64,000 bases of DNA from Flavobacterium hankyongi (GTDB taxonomy: Bacteria; Bacteroidota; Bacteroidia; Flavobacteriales; Flavobacteriaceae): the NCBI RefSeq assembly GCF_036840915.1, contig NZ_CP085725.1, forward strand, positions 1,302,001 through 1,366,000, read 5' to 3'. The notes under the pieces are model-generated. The model had not been told where the DNA came from. It saw only the letters and a list, made by a program, of their open reading frames with translations, and searched no databases. This document shows positions 44,782 to 52,781 of this stretch, one piece after another. Position numbers and translations under genes: made by a program. Each line of letters opens with the position of its first letter. The stretch's first letter is position 1.

Positions 44782-45276
44782 ATGTCGGTCACAATAAGAA
44801 AAGCTACAATTACAGATATGATTTCGGTTTTAGAGATTGTAAACTACGAAATCTCAAACACAACTGCTATTTGGGATTATGACCTTAGGACATTAGAAGA
44901 ACAAGAAGCAATTTACATTGAAAAACTTGAAAAAGAGTTTCCTTTTTTAGTTGCAGAAATAGATGGTAAAATTGTTGGTTTTGGAACTTATGGAACTTTC
45001 CGATTTAAAATTGGGTATCGATTTACTGTAGAACATTCTGTTTACATTAACAAAGATTTTCATGGCAATGGAATTGGCACCCTACTGCTCAAAGAATTAA
45101 TTGAGATCGCTAGGAATCAAAACTTACACACGATGATTGGTGTTATCGATTCTGAAAATCATGGTAGTATTACATTTCATAAAAAACTTGGTTTTCAAGA
45201 AGTGGGACACATTAAAGAAACAGGGTTTAAATTTGATCGATGGTTGGATTCTGTTTTTGTGCAAATTTTATTATAA
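44782..45276 (+). CDS. GNAT acetyltransferase, phosphinothricin/methionine-sulfoximine type
   Basis: 164 residues that follow the Pat/MnaT pattern: TIRKATITDMISVLEIVNYEISNTTAIWDYD at the N terminus, AEIDGKIVGFGTYGTFRFKIGYRFTVEHSVYI in the middle, and the acetyl-CoA motif DFHGNGIGTLLLKELIEIA, then GVIDSENHGSITFHKKLGFQEVGHIKETGFKF, where the FHKKLGF and final GFKFxRW are diagnostic of this subfamily. Members acetylate phosphinothricin, methionine sulfoximine or related amino acids. Actual substrate unproven. Confidence 0.88.
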   Translation: MSVTIRKATITDMISVLEIVNYEISNTTAIWDYDLRTLEEQEAIYIEKLEKEFPFLVAEIDGKIVGFGTYGTFRFKIGYRFTVEHSVYINKDFHGNGIGTLLLKELIEIARNQNLHTMIGVIDSENHGSITFHKKLGFQEVGHIKETGFKFDRWLDSVFVQILL

Positions 45277-45308
45277 TTTTCTTCCTAGAACTGGCAAAAA
45301 TTAATTCT

Positions 45309-45316
45309 TACCTTTG
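45309..45316 (+). promoter_or_regulatory. -7 promoter element of prmA-clpS
   Basis: TACCTTTG fits TAnnTTTG, 15 bases before the prmA ATG at 45332. Confidence 0.5.
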
Positions 45317-45331
45317 CAAAAAAATAAATAC

Positions 45332-46168
45332 ATGCAAAATTTATATATAGGTTATCATTTTCAAGTAGAACCAAAAGATTTAGGTTCAGAAATTTTAATT
45401 GCCGAATTAGGAGAACTTCCTTTTGATAGTTTTATTGAAACAGAAAATGGTTTCTCAGCATATATACCAAAAGAAAACTGGAACGAAAATATCTTAGAAG
45501 ATATTTATATTTTGAATAACCCTGAGTTCAAAATTAGTTTTACTATTGAGGAAATTGAACAAAAAAACTGGAATGCCGAATGGGAAAAAAACTTTGATCC
45601 AATTGATGTAGATGGTCTTTGTCATGTTCGTGCACCCTTCCACCCAAAAACAGATGCTCAATACGATATTGTAATTGAACCAAAAATGAGTTTTGGAACT
45701 GGTCATCATGAAACAACTCATATGATGATTCAACACCTATTAGAAATGGATGTTGAAGGTTTAAAAACTCTTGATATGGGATGTGGCACAGCAATTTTAG
45801 CGATTTTAGCAGAAATGAAAGGTGCTCAACCAATAGATGCTATTGATATTGATAATTGGTGCTACTTAAATTCAATAGAAAATGCTGAAAGAAACAATTG
45901 CCAACACATTTCAGTATACGAAGGAGATGCATCACTTTTAGCAGGTAAAAAATATGATTTAATTATTGCTAACATCAACCGAAACATACTATTAAACGAT
46001 ATGCAAACGTATGTAGATAGCTTAAATCCTAAAGGTATTATTTTGTTTAGTGGATTTTACGAACAAGACATACCTCACATTGATGCTTCTTGTACAGAAA
46101 AAGGTTTAACTTTTGTTAAAAAAATAAACCGAAACAACTGGGTATCATTAAAATATGTAAATTCGTAA
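45332..46168 (+). CDS. prmA: Ribosomal protein L11 methyltransferase
   Basis: The frame is open from a TTG at 45314, but that codon overlaps the -7 element, so the ATG at 45332 is the start (MQNLYIGYHFQVEP; 278 residues). PrmA trimethylates lysines and the N terminus of L11 with SAM. The N-terminal recognition domain ends at NWNAEWEKNFDPIDVDG, followed by EPKMSFGTGHHETTHMM, the SAM motif LDMGCGTAILAI, and IANINRNIL in the place of the catalytic NPPY-type loop, all usual for PrmA. clpS follows 25 bases later. Confidence 0.93.
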   Translation: MQNLYIGYHFQVEPKDLGSEILIAELGELPFDSFIETENGFSAYIPKENWNENILEDIYILNNPEFKISFTIEEIEQKNWNAEWEKNFDPIDVDGLCHVRAPFHPKTDAQYDIVIEPKMSFGTGHHETTHMMIQHLLEMDVEGLKTLDMGCGTAILAILAEMKGAQPIDAIDIDNWCYLNSIENAERNNCQHISVYEGDASLLAGKKYDLIIANINRNILLNDMQTYVDSLNPKGIILFSGFYEQDIPHIDASCTEKGLTFVKKINRNNWVSLKYVNS

Positions 46169-46193
46169 TTAAGAAAAATACCCCCAAATCTAA

Positions 46194-46469
46194 ATGGCGA
46201 CGATTGAAAAAATACAAGAACAATTAGAGGTACTGGAACTAGTTGCTACCAACCATGAAATTATTTTGTATAACGACGATGTTAATACTTTTGATCATGT
46301 GATAGACACTTTAGTACGTGTTTGTAAACACGACGATCTTCAGGCAGAACAATGTGCTTTATTAGTTCATTATACTGGAAAATGCGGTGTAAAAACAGGT
46401 TCTTTTGACGAATTAAAACCACAATGTAGTGCATTATTAGATGCTGGTTTGAGTGCTGAAATTATTTAA
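46194..46469 (+). CDS. clpS: ATP-dependent Clp protease adaptor ClpS
   Basis: 91 residues. ClpS hands N-end-rule substrates to ClpAP or ClpCP. The ligand-binding signature is YNDDVNTFDHVIDTLVRVCKHD (residues 26-47), with the N-degron-pocket Asp-Asp, followed by EQCALLVHYTGKCGVKTG with the pocket histidine. The N-terminal 20 residues are the flexible extension. It is co-transcribed with prmA. Confidence 0.95.
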   Translation: MATIEKIQEQLEVLELVATNHEIILYNDDVNTFDHVIDTLVRVCKHDDLQAEQCALLVHYTGKCGVKTGSFDELKPQCSALLDAGLSAEII

Positions 46470-46529
46470 CAAATTATTTGTTAAACGTTAAATTCTCCAT
46501 ATCTTTCACTTTTAAATTTTAAAGTAAAT

Positions 46530-47801
46530 ATGGAAGTCTACGGAAAAATACTCATTATTGCGATGCCATGTTTTTTGGCACTCATTATTATTGAAAAATT
46601 GTACGGCTATTTCAAAGGGGTTGATCATGCTCCGCTAATGGACAGTGTTTCAAGTATTAGTTCCGGAGTTACCAATGCAACAAAGGATGTTTTGGGTTTA
46701 AGTATCACCATTCTGACTTATGAGTGGATGGTTTCTAAAATGGCATTATTCACTATTCAAGAATCAGCCCTAGCCTATATTGTTGCCTTTATTGCTATAG
46801 ATTTTCAAGGGTATTGGACACATCGATGGGCTCATCAAATTAATATTTTTTGGAACAAACATGCTATTCATCATAGTAGTGAAGAGTTTAACTTATCGTG
46901 TGCTTTACGTCAATCGGTTTCACAATTTTTTAATTTATTTACTTTTCTATTATTACCTGCTGCTTTGTTAGGTGTTCCTGCTAAGGTAATCGCCATTACA
47001 CTTCCTATCCAGTTTTTTATACAATTTTGGTATCATACCAGATACATTAACAAAATGGGCTTTTTGGAAAAAATTATCGTTACTCCTTCACACCATAGAG
47101 TTCATCATGCCATTAACCCTGAATACATGGATAAAAATCATTCGCAGGTTTTTATTATTTGGGATAAAATGTTTGGCACTTTCCAAGAAGAATTACCAGA
47201 AGTTCCTGCAGTATTTGGAATTACTCGTCCAGCCGAAACCTGGAATCCATTCAAAATTAATTTCCAACATATGTGGGTTTTAATAAGAGATGCGTGGCGT
47301 GCAGAAAAATTTTCGGACAAACTAAAAATTTGGTTTATGCCAACAGGTTGGCGCCCTGAAGGATTTGACAAAAAATATCCCCTTCATAAAATTGATAATG
47401 TCTACAATTTTCAAAAATTTGGAACCAATAATAGCAAAACATTGATTGCTTGGTCGGTAGCGCAATTACTACTTACATTACTACTTATCACTTATTTCTT
47501 TGATAATATTGCTAAAATTGGTATACCAGGAATTTTTATTTACGGATTTTTTATTTTCGCTACAGTTTATAGCTATACTGAATTGATGGATAAAAACAAA
47601 TATGCCTTTGTCTATGAAGGTATACGTTATGCTTTTGCAATTGCCATTGTGTTCCTAATAGGAAGCTGGTTCAAAATTGATGATGTAATTCCGTATGGAA
47701 CAATTATCGTTATGAGTTACTTGACTTTATGTCTTTTAATAAGTATTTATTTTGTGACTGTAGAATTTAAAGAAACGCAAAACCAACCTGCCTTAAGTTA
47801 A
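46530..47801 (+). CDS. Sterol desaturase / fatty acid hydroxylase family protein
   Basis: A 423-residue di-iron membrane oxygenase. The histidine boxes are HRWAH, HAIHHSSEEFN and HHRVHHAINPEYMDKNH (about residues 97-210), in the order of the fatty acid hydroxylase superfamily. At least four membrane helices surround them. The last 130 residues add four further hydrophobic segments, making the protein longer than simple desaturases and like the alkylglycerol-monooxygenase/TMEM195 type. The YhhN (lysoplasmalogenase-like) gene starts 4 bases after it. The pair suggests ether- or plasmalogen-lipid metabolism (inference). Confidence 0.87.
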   Translation: MEVYGKILIIAMPCFLALIIIEKLYGYFKGVDHAPLMDSVSSISSGVTNATKDVLGLSITILTYEWMVSKMALFTIQESALAYIVAFIAIDFQGYWTHRWAHQINIFWNKHAIHHSSEEFNLSCALRQSVSQFFNLFTFLLLPAALLGVPAKVIAITLPIQFFIQFWYHTRYINKMGFLEKIIVTPSHHRVHHAINPEYMDKNHSQVFIIWDKMFGTFQEELPEVPAVFGITRPAETWNPFKINFQHMWVLIRDAWRAEKFSDKLKIWFMPTGWRPEGFDKKYPLHKIDNVYNFQKFGTNNSKTLIAWSVAQLLLTLLLITYFFDNIAKIGIPGIFIYGFFIFATVYSYTELMDKNKYAFVYEGIRYAFAIAIVFLIGSWFKIDDVIPYGTIIVMSYLTLCLLISIYFVTVEFKETQNQPALS

Positions 47802-47805
47802 TTTT

Positions 47806-48468
47806 ATGAGTAATTATTTAAAAATTTTCGCTGGAATAAGTGTGTTTTATCTTGTTCTATTATTTATTGGTCAAGATGAAATCGCTTGGTATTTAAAGCC
47901 CTTTTTACTTCCTTTCTTAATTTTAGAAACCTATTCATCAGAAAATTTCAAAACCAAAAACTTACTCCTTTCGGCATTGATTTTTTCATGGATTGGAGAT
48001 ATAATTTTAATGTTTGCAGATAAAGGTGAATTGTATTTTATCTTCGGTTTAGTTTCCTTCCTGATTGCCCATATTATATTCATTGTTCTATTCATAAAAC
48101 AAGAAAAAGAAACAACTACTACAAACAAATTGTTTTGGATAGGATTGATTATAGTTGGAATCTATCTTCTTGGAATGTTGTTCCTACTCTTCCCAAGTCT
48201 AGGCGATTTAAAAATTCCTGTAACTGTTTATGCTGTTACCATATCAACCATGCTTTTAATGGCTGTAAAAGGTTATTTTAATTGGAGTAAACCTTACAAT
48301 CAAACTGTTTTATTAGGTGCTCTAATTTTTGTTTCTTCAGATAGTATTTTGGCAATAAATAAATTCCACTCTGAACTACCAAAATCAGGGTTTTTAATAA
48401 TGACAACGTATATTGTTGCTCAGTTTTTAATTACCAAAGGGATTTTAAATCTCAATAAAAAAAATTAA
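47806..48468 (+). CDS. YhhN-family membrane protein (lysoplasmalogenase-like)
   Basis: 220 residues with about eight membrane segments. YhhN/TMEM86 hallmarks are WYLKPFLLPFLIL (28-40), ALIFSWIGDIILMF near 58-71 and the C-terminal GALIFVSSDSILAINKF, which carry the conserved acidic residues. TMEM86B hydrolyses lysoplasmalogens; bacterial members are assumed to do similar chemistry. Four bases separate it from the alkylglycerol-monooxygenase-like gene, and the two probably share a lipid pathway. Its end overlaps the convergent HMA gene by 4 bases. Confidence 0.85.
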   Translation: MSNYLKIFAGISVFYLVLLFIGQDEIAWYLKPFLLPFLILETYSSENFKTKNLLLSALIFSWIGDIILMFADKGELYFIFGLVSFLIAHIIFIVLFIKQEKETTTTNKLFWIGLIIVGIYLLGMLFLLFPSLGDLKIPVTVYAVTISTMLLMAVKGYFNWSKPYNQTVLLGALIFVSSDSILAINKFHSELPKSGFLIMTTYIVAQFLITKGILNLNKKN

Positions 48469-48731
48469 CTAATCTTTCCTATTGCACAACTTACATACGA
48501 TTTTGCTTTTTTAGCCACTGAATTTGCAGTTCCTTCTTCAGGATAACCTAATTTAGCGAGTATTTCTTTTACAGTTCCTACTATATCATTAGAAACGTAC
48601 TCAAAATTGACTTTACTCTCTTCAATTAAAACTTCAATATTTTGAATCCCTTTAATACTAGCTAATTTTGATGTAATAGTGTTGGCACAACCTCCACACT
48701 TTAAATTTTGAACAATTACTGATGCTTTCAT
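48465..48731 (-). CDS. Heavy-metal-associated (HMA) domain protein, copper-chaperone-like
   Basis: 88 residues with one HMA ferredoxin-like fold: MKASVIVQNLKCGGCANTITSKL contains the metal-binding CGGC (residues 12-15) in place of the usual CxxC context, followed by IKGIQNIEVLIEESKVNFEY. The C-terminal 20 residues (SVAKKAKSYVSCAIGKIS) are an extension with one more Cys. It probably carries Cu(I) or Zn(II). No metal ATPase is adjacent; it precedes the YeeE/YedE genes by 74 bases on the same strand. Confidence 0.87.
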   Translation of the reverse strand: MKASVIVQNLKCGGCANTITSKLASIKGIQNIEVLIEESKVNFEYVSNDIVGTVKEILAKLGYPEEGTANSVAKKAKSYVSCAIGKIS

Positions 48732-48805
48732 AACTTTAAATATTTATCTAAAGTTACCAATTGATTTTCAGTAAAAGACTGATAATTATCAGTATTACAA
48801 TAAAA

Positions 48806-49219
48806 TTAATGAGGTAATTTATCTTTTAGCACTCCGTATAAAAAAGTCCCAAGCAAAGCACCAACTAAAATAACGCCTACACTCATGAAACCCGCTCCAA
48901 TAAGAATAAAAATTGGTCCTGGACAAGATCCCACTAAAGCCCATCCTAACCCAAAAAGAAGTCCACCAATCCAGTATCGCATTGATCCTTTTTCTTTATC
49001 TAAGATTTCGATTGGCAAACCATCTATATCTTTTAAATTATATTTTTTTATAATTTGAATTCCAATGACACCTGTAAAAACAGCTACTCCAATTATACCA
49101 TACATATGAAATGATTGAAATTGAAACATTTCATAAATTCTATACCATGAAACCGCTTCACATTTTGTTAGAACAATTCCAAAGAAAAAACCAACGAGTA
49201 AAAATTTAAACAGCTTCAT
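48806..49219 (-). CDS. YeeE/YedE-type sulfur transporter, second half (DUF6691-like)
   Basis: 137 residues, four membrane helices. WIGGLLFGLGWALVGSCPGPIFILIGAG (about 85-112) is the second-repeat signature of YeeE/YedE (TsuA-type thiosulfate importers), with the pore cysteine in GSCPGP. It is translated 2 bases after the first-half gene, so the two polypeptides together make a full TsuA-like unit. Substrate: thiosulfate or another reduced sulfur compound, by family. Confidence 0.87.
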   Translation of the reverse strand: MKLFKFLLVGFFFGIVLTKCEAVSWYRIYEMFQFQSFHMYGIIGVAVFTGVIGIQIIKKYNLKDIDGLPIEILDKEKGSMRYWIGGLLFGLGWALVGSCPGPIFILIGAGFMSVGVILVGALLGTFLYGVLKDKLPH

Positions 49220-49221
49220 GA

Positions 49222-49782
49222 TTAATTAAAAATTAGAGGTAAAACAAAATGAGAAACAATAAGCCCTCCCACGAAAAATCCTATTACAGCTTTTAATGAG
49301 GGTAGTTGAAGATTGCTTAATCCTGAAATTGCATGTCCAGAAGTACATCCGCCTGCGTAACGTGAACCAAAACCAATCAACAATCCTCCAATCAATAAAA
49401 TAGCTAATATTTTAGGCGAACTAAACACTTGCATTCCAAATAAAGTATCAGGTGCTAATTTTCCTTGCGGAGCATCTATACCCATTGCAGCCAATTGATT
49501 TATAGTAGTGGGATTAATTGAAACATTTGTAGAATCAGACAAAAAATGAGTTGCTACGTAACCCCCTAACATTGCTCCCACAACAACAGCAAGATTCCAT
49601 CGTTGTGATTTCCAATCCCAATCAAAAAAAGGAACAAATTTGCCAGCACCAGCCATTGAACACAAACTTCTAAGATTGGAAGACATCCCAAATGCTTTTC
49701 CAAAATACGTTAAAGCCAACATTACAAGACCAATCAGTAGACCTGAAATACTCCAATGCCATGTATGAGTAATAAAATCCAT
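49222..49782 (-). CDS. YeeE/YedE-type sulfur transporter, first half
   Basis: 186 residues with five membrane helices. FGSRYAGGCTSGHAISGLSNLQLPS (about 140-163) is the first-repeat signature of YeeE/YedE proteins, with the pore cysteine in GGCTSGH; SLCSMAGAG near 43 adds another conserved cysteine. It forms a split transporter with the gene 2 bases downstream. In Bacteroidota such pairs often sit with sulfurtransferases or persulfide dioxygenases; here only an HMA protein is near. Confidence 0.88.
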   Translation of the reverse strand: MDFITHTWHWSISGLLIGLVMLALTYFGKAFGMSSNLRSLCSMAGAGKFVPFFDWDWKSQRWNLAVVVGAMLGGYVATHFLSDSTNVSINPTTINQLAAMGIDAPQGKLAPDTLFGMQVFSSPKILAILLIGGLLIGFGSRYAGGCTSGHAISGLSNLQLPSLKAVIGFFVGGLIVSHFVLPLIFN

Positions 49783-49818
49783 TTCAATATTTTTTGTACA
49801 AAAATAAAAGAATGTTGC

Positions 49819-49826
49819 TATATTTG
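49819..49826 (+). promoter_or_regulatory. -7 promoter element of the 49864 lipoprotein gene
   Basis: TATATTTG fits TAnnTTTG, 37 bases before the ATG; a TTG at 49794-49796 lies 22 bases upstream as a possible -33 box. Confidence 0.55.
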
Positions 49827-49863
49827 TTATGAGTCAACCAAAATCTATAAAAGAAAACAATTA

Positions 49864-50319
49864 ATGAAATTTCGAACTTTAATTTTACTGCTGATTTTTA
49901 CACCTTTTATCTCGTGTATAAGCACAAGATCAACGATAAAAAATATAGATGACTCAATTCCCGGACCTGCTTTAAATGAAACTTTCAACAGTTTTATCAT
50001 TACAAAAAAGGCTCCCAATAAAAAGTATGCTTACAATGAAGACTATCCTGTAAATGTAGGTTTTACTTCTTTAGAAGATGGAAATAACAATCAGATACGA
50101 TTTTTAAATGCTTTGGCAGGGCCTAATGGCGAGAAAATCACTTTTGTAAAAAAAGACCCCTGTTGCCCTTTTCCAACCAAAAGATCTGATATGGGAGCAG
50201 GACTAATTGATACATTTGAAATTACTTGGGAAGGTCAAAAACAACCAGTTTTACTTTATATAAATAAATTTGAAAAGGGAGAACTAATGTTACCTGTTGG
50301 TTTCACAGCTAGAAAATAA
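49864..50319 (+). CDS. Conserved flavobacterial lipoprotein, unknown
   Basis: The open frame begins at 49756, but the promoter lies inside that extension; the ATG at 49864 gives a lipoprotein signal (MKFRTLILLLIFTPFISC, lipobox Cys18) and 151 residues. The core YPVNVGFTSLEDGNNNQIRFLNALAGPNGEKITF, CCPF and GLIDTFEITWEGQKQPVLLYINKF belongs to a family I have seen labelled 2-dehydro-3-deoxyphosphooctonate aldolase in databases. Length, lipobox and sequence do not fit an aldolase, so that label should not be copied. Function unknown. Confidence 0.75.
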   Translation: MKFRTLILLLIFTPFISCISTRSTIKNIDDSIPGPALNETFNSFIITKKAPNKKYAYNEDYPVNVGFTSLEDGNNNQIRFLNALAGPNGEKITFVKKDPCCPFPTKRSDMGAGLIDTFEITWEGQKQPVLLYINKFEKGELMLPVGFTARK

Positions 50320-50344
50320 AAAAAGCCCCAAATTGGGGCTTTTT
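50320..50344. terminator. Bidirectional terminator
   Basis: AAAAAGCCCC (50320-50329) and GGGGCTTTTT (50335-50344) with an AAATT loop, between the lipoprotein gene and the convergent cytochrome gene. Confidence 0.85.
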
Positions 50345-50346
50345 CT

Positions 50347-50643
50347 TTATAAGTTAGCAACAAGATAATTATAAATTGATGCTTTTTGCTCATCTGTTAT
50401 TTTAGCTTTTCTTGCCATTTTATCTAATGTTGGAACCCAGTCTTCCTTAGTGTGTTTTGTAGGCTGGAATAATTTGTGGCATTTACCACAATTATTTTCA
50501 TACAACGACTTACCTTCTGCTAATTCAGGAGTCAATTCTATTTTTTTCACTTCAGATGTTTGCGCTGTAGTTGCAGTTTTAGGAGAACACGCATAAACAA
50601 AAGTTCCCACAACAGCAATTACTAATAAAGCTTTACTTTTCAT
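50347..50643 (-). CDS. Small lipoprotein cytochrome c
   Basis: 98 residues: a lipoprotein signal with Cys near residue 19 (VVGTFVYACSPKT), then a single heme-binding CGKCH (NNCGKCHKLFQ, about 53-63) and a probable axial Met in DKMARKAKITDEQ. This is a class I mini-cytochrome of the cytochrome_CBB3-like type, attached to the outer leaflet or periplasmic side of a membrane. The redox partner is unknown. It lies 50 bases downstream of the second graspetide ligase, though a functional link is unlikely. Confidence 0.88.
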   Translation of the reverse strand: MKSKALLVIAVVGTFVYACSPKTATTAQTSEVKKIELTPELAEGKSLYENNCGKCHKLFQPTKHTKEDWVPTLDKMARKAKITDEQKASIYNYLVANL

Positions 50644-50693
50644 ATCTTTTTGTTTTGATTGAAGGGTAAATATAACAAACTTTTCTATCTATT

Positions 50694-51716
50694 TTAAGCT
50701 CTTGAAAAATTCTCTTCTAAAACAGGAGTATATCTTCTGTATGCATTTCCTAAAAGAACGTTTGCAATTTGTTCCGAAATTGCTCCATCAATAAGCCTAT
50801 CCAACCAAAAAAATTCTCCTGCTGAATTTATTTCTAAGAAATAATATTCATCTTCTGGAGTAACAATAATGTCAATTGCTCCATAATTAATTTGATAAAT
50901 ATCCATCATTTGAAGTAACTTTTCTCTAATATCTAATGGTAATTCATAAGGAACCCAATCTCTTATTAAAGTTCTTCCTTCTTTTCTCCAGTCTAATTTT
51001 GCATTTTCAGTTTTTTGAGAATCTATAGCAAATGCAAATACTTGATCACCAACAATTGTTATTCTTAATTCCAGTTTCTTGTCAAGTTTTTCCTGAAATT
51101 GCATAGGACAATACTGCAAAGTATCGATATCTTCAAGATCTTCTTCTTTTACCAGATTTGTAAACACCACATTTTCAACACCATCACGCACAATTGCAAA
51201 TGAACTTTGCATTTTAGAAATTACACCATTAGGTCTTTCTTGAACAAATTTTTTCGCTTCCTGTGGGTTATTTGTAATACACGTTTCTGGAACTTTTAAA
51301 CCTAAATGAGACGCAATTTTCATTTGCTCTTCTTTACTATCCAATCTTCTGTACTGACTGAATTTACTAATTTGAAAACAATTAAGACTTTCAAGCATTC
51401 CAAACAAAGTTGTTCGTATTTCACCATAAGCACTGCTCAAAAATTCTTTATCCAAAACATTTGAAAGACCTGAACCAAGGTTATGGCTTCGTCTATACCA
51501 AACCGCTTCTACATCATGTATAGAAACTCTTACTCCCTGATAATCTAAATAAACTTTCCATTCATTGTTTTCAAAACAAGAACTTATACTATATTTTAAA
51601 GGATACTCATCAACATTAAAACGAATAGGTAATCCGTTTGAGGCTTTAATTTTTTTTGAAACTGTCTCAATGCTTTCGTTGTCTTGAGAATGTGTTATAA
51701 TTAGTATCTTTTTCAT
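50694..51716 (-). CDS. mvdD: Graspetide ATP-grasp ligase, MvdD/MdnC-like (ester-forming)
   Basis: A 340-residue ATP-grasp macrocyclase. Much of the sequence parallels cyanobacterial MvdD/MdnC: N-terminal ILIITHSQDNESIETV, VWYRR at 72-76, ATP-grasp stretches NGVISKMQSSFAIV and YCPMQFQEKLDKKLELRITIVGDQVFA, then DWRKEGRTL, INYGAIDIIVTPEDEYYFLEINSAGEFFWLD near the end, the last containing the metal-binding Glu and Asn. MvdD enzymes join Thr/Ser to Asp/Glu through two ester bonds in microviridins. Its ATG overlaps the stop of the other ligase by one base (TAATG), so both are produced together. Confidence 0.9.
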   Translation of the reverse strand: MKKILIITHSQDNESIETVSKKIKASNGLPIRFNVDEYPLKYSISSCFENNEWKVYLDYQGVRVSIHDVEAVWYRRSHNLGSGLSNVLDKEFLSSAYGEIRTTLFGMLESLNCFQISKFSQYRRLDSKEEQMKIASHLGLKVPETCITNNPQEAKKFVQERPNGVISKMQSSFAIVRDGVENVVFTNLVKEEDLEDIDTLQYCPMQFQEKLDKKLELRITIVGDQVFAFAIDSQKTENAKLDWRKEGRTLIRDWVPYELPLDIREKLLQMMDIYQINYGAIDIIVTPEDEYYFLEINSAGEFFWLDRLIDGAISEQIANVLLGNAYRRYTPVLEENFSRA

Positions 51717-52732
51717 TATGTTGTTATATATGTTGATTTTTTTATTTCAATTTCTTTTTTAATAATTTGGCTAACTATTCTATCAGCTATAGTTTCTCCA
51801 ATAGGCAACCCTAAATCCCTTTGAAGCATACCCCATTCTCCTTGTGGGTTAACTTCTAAGAATATATATTGACCCTTTTTTTCACGAATAATATCAATCG
51901 CTCCAAAAAACAGGTTCATTTTTTTCATCATTTTTTTAATAGACTCTTCTACTTCTAAAGGTAAATCGTATTTTTCCCAAGAAGGTCTAATATCTGTAGC
52001 TGCTCTCCAATCTATTGATCCTGCAGCTGAATTTTCAGCATTTATTTTTCCAGTAAAAAATTCTCCATCAACATATATTACTCTTAATTCGTATTGCTTA
52101 TCTATTCTCTCTTGAAAAATCATTGGGCAATACACCAAAGAGTCTAAATTTTCTAAATCATTCTGTTGAATGATTGTTGTTGGAAAAAATGGAGTATTTC
52201 CAGACATACTTCTAGACAAAGCTCCATGTAACTTAGCAATCATTTGTTCGTTACAAATTGAGAAGAAAAAATCCTTGACAGCTTCAGCATTATTGGTAAA
52301 TAGACTCTTGGGAACGATTAGTCCAGATTCTGAAGCTAATTTTAATTGTTCTAATTTATTTTCCCCAATCTCATGATCTATTTGGATTGGGTTAATCCAT
52401 GGAACATTTTTTAGAGATTCAAAAAAAATATTTCGCATGGTATTATATTCTTGATAATATATTTGCTTATAACTATCATCAAGATTTTCTGGAATAGAAA
52501 TATTCCAAAGCTTTCTATACCAAACTGCTTTAACTTTATCGGAAGTAATTTCATAATCAGGAGTTACAAGTTTTACAACTTGATTACCTGAAGAATTATG
52601 GTATTCAAAATTAATTTTATACGAGAAATCATCAGAATTGAATCGTAGAACCTCAATTCCTAATTCTTTTAATCTATTTATAACAATATCTACTGTATAA
52701 AAATCATTACTGTGCGTAATACATAAAACCAT
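51716..52732 (-). CDS. mvdC: Graspetide ATP-grasp ligase, MvdC/MdnB-like (amide-forming)
   Basis: The frame is open back to 52774, but the first two ATGs lie inside a hairpin between the precursor and this gene. The ATG at 52732 (MVLCITHSNDFYTVDIV) matches the ligase N terminus, giving 338 residues. Family stretches are VWYRKLWN, AKLHGALSRSM, YCPMIFQERIDKQYELRVIYVDGEFF, DWRAATDI, and LFFGAIDIIREKKGQYIFLEVNPQGEWGMLQRDL, where the NPQGEWGML ending differs from the GEFFWLD of the MvdD type. In microviridin synthesis the MvdC type closes the Lys-Glu amide ring. Assignment of the two ligases to ester or amide is by similarity only. Confidence 0.87.
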   Translation of the reverse strand: MVLCITHSNDFYTVDIVINRLKELGIEVLRFNSDDFSYKINFEYHNSSGNQVVKLVTPDYEITSDKVKAVWYRKLWNISIPENLDDSYKQIYYQEYNTMRNIFFESLKNVPWINPIQIDHEIGENKLEQLKLASESGLIVPKSLFTNNAEAVKDFFFSICNEQMIAKLHGALSRSMSGNTPFFPTTIIQQNDLENLDSLVYCPMIFQERIDKQYELRVIYVDGEFFTGKINAENSAAGSIDWRAATDIRPSWEKYDLPLEVEESIKKMMKKMNLFFGAIDIIREKKGQYIFLEVNPQGEWGMLQRDLGLPIGETIADRIVSQIIKKEIEIKKSTYITT

Positions 52733-52744
52733 AGGCAAAAAATA

Positions 52745-52772
52745 GTTGAGCAATACCATGGCATTGCTCAAC
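52745..52772 (-). terminator. Hairpin between graspetide precursor and ligase genes (possible attenuator)
   Basis: Minus strand: GTTGAGCAAT, an 8-base loop, ATTGCTCAAC, then TATTTTTTG. A perfect 10-bp stem with a U-rich tail in the 50 bases between the precursor stop and the mvdC start fits partial termination that would give more precursor than enzyme mRNA. Confidence 0.65.
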
Positions 52773-52781
52773 ATTTATAAT

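Noticed and set aside
45543..45833. 96-codon antisense frame inside prmA
   Set aside because: Lies fully within a conserved gene and has no family resemblance; an antisense shadow.
49756..49863. N-terminal extension of the lipoprotein gene
   Set aside because: It overlaps the divergent transporter gene and contains the -7 promoter element; the lipoprotein signal starts at 49864.
49864..50319. Annotation as an aldolase of KDO synthesis
   Set aside because: The protein is a 151-residue lipoprotein without the TIM-barrel length or motifs; such a label would be a propagated error.
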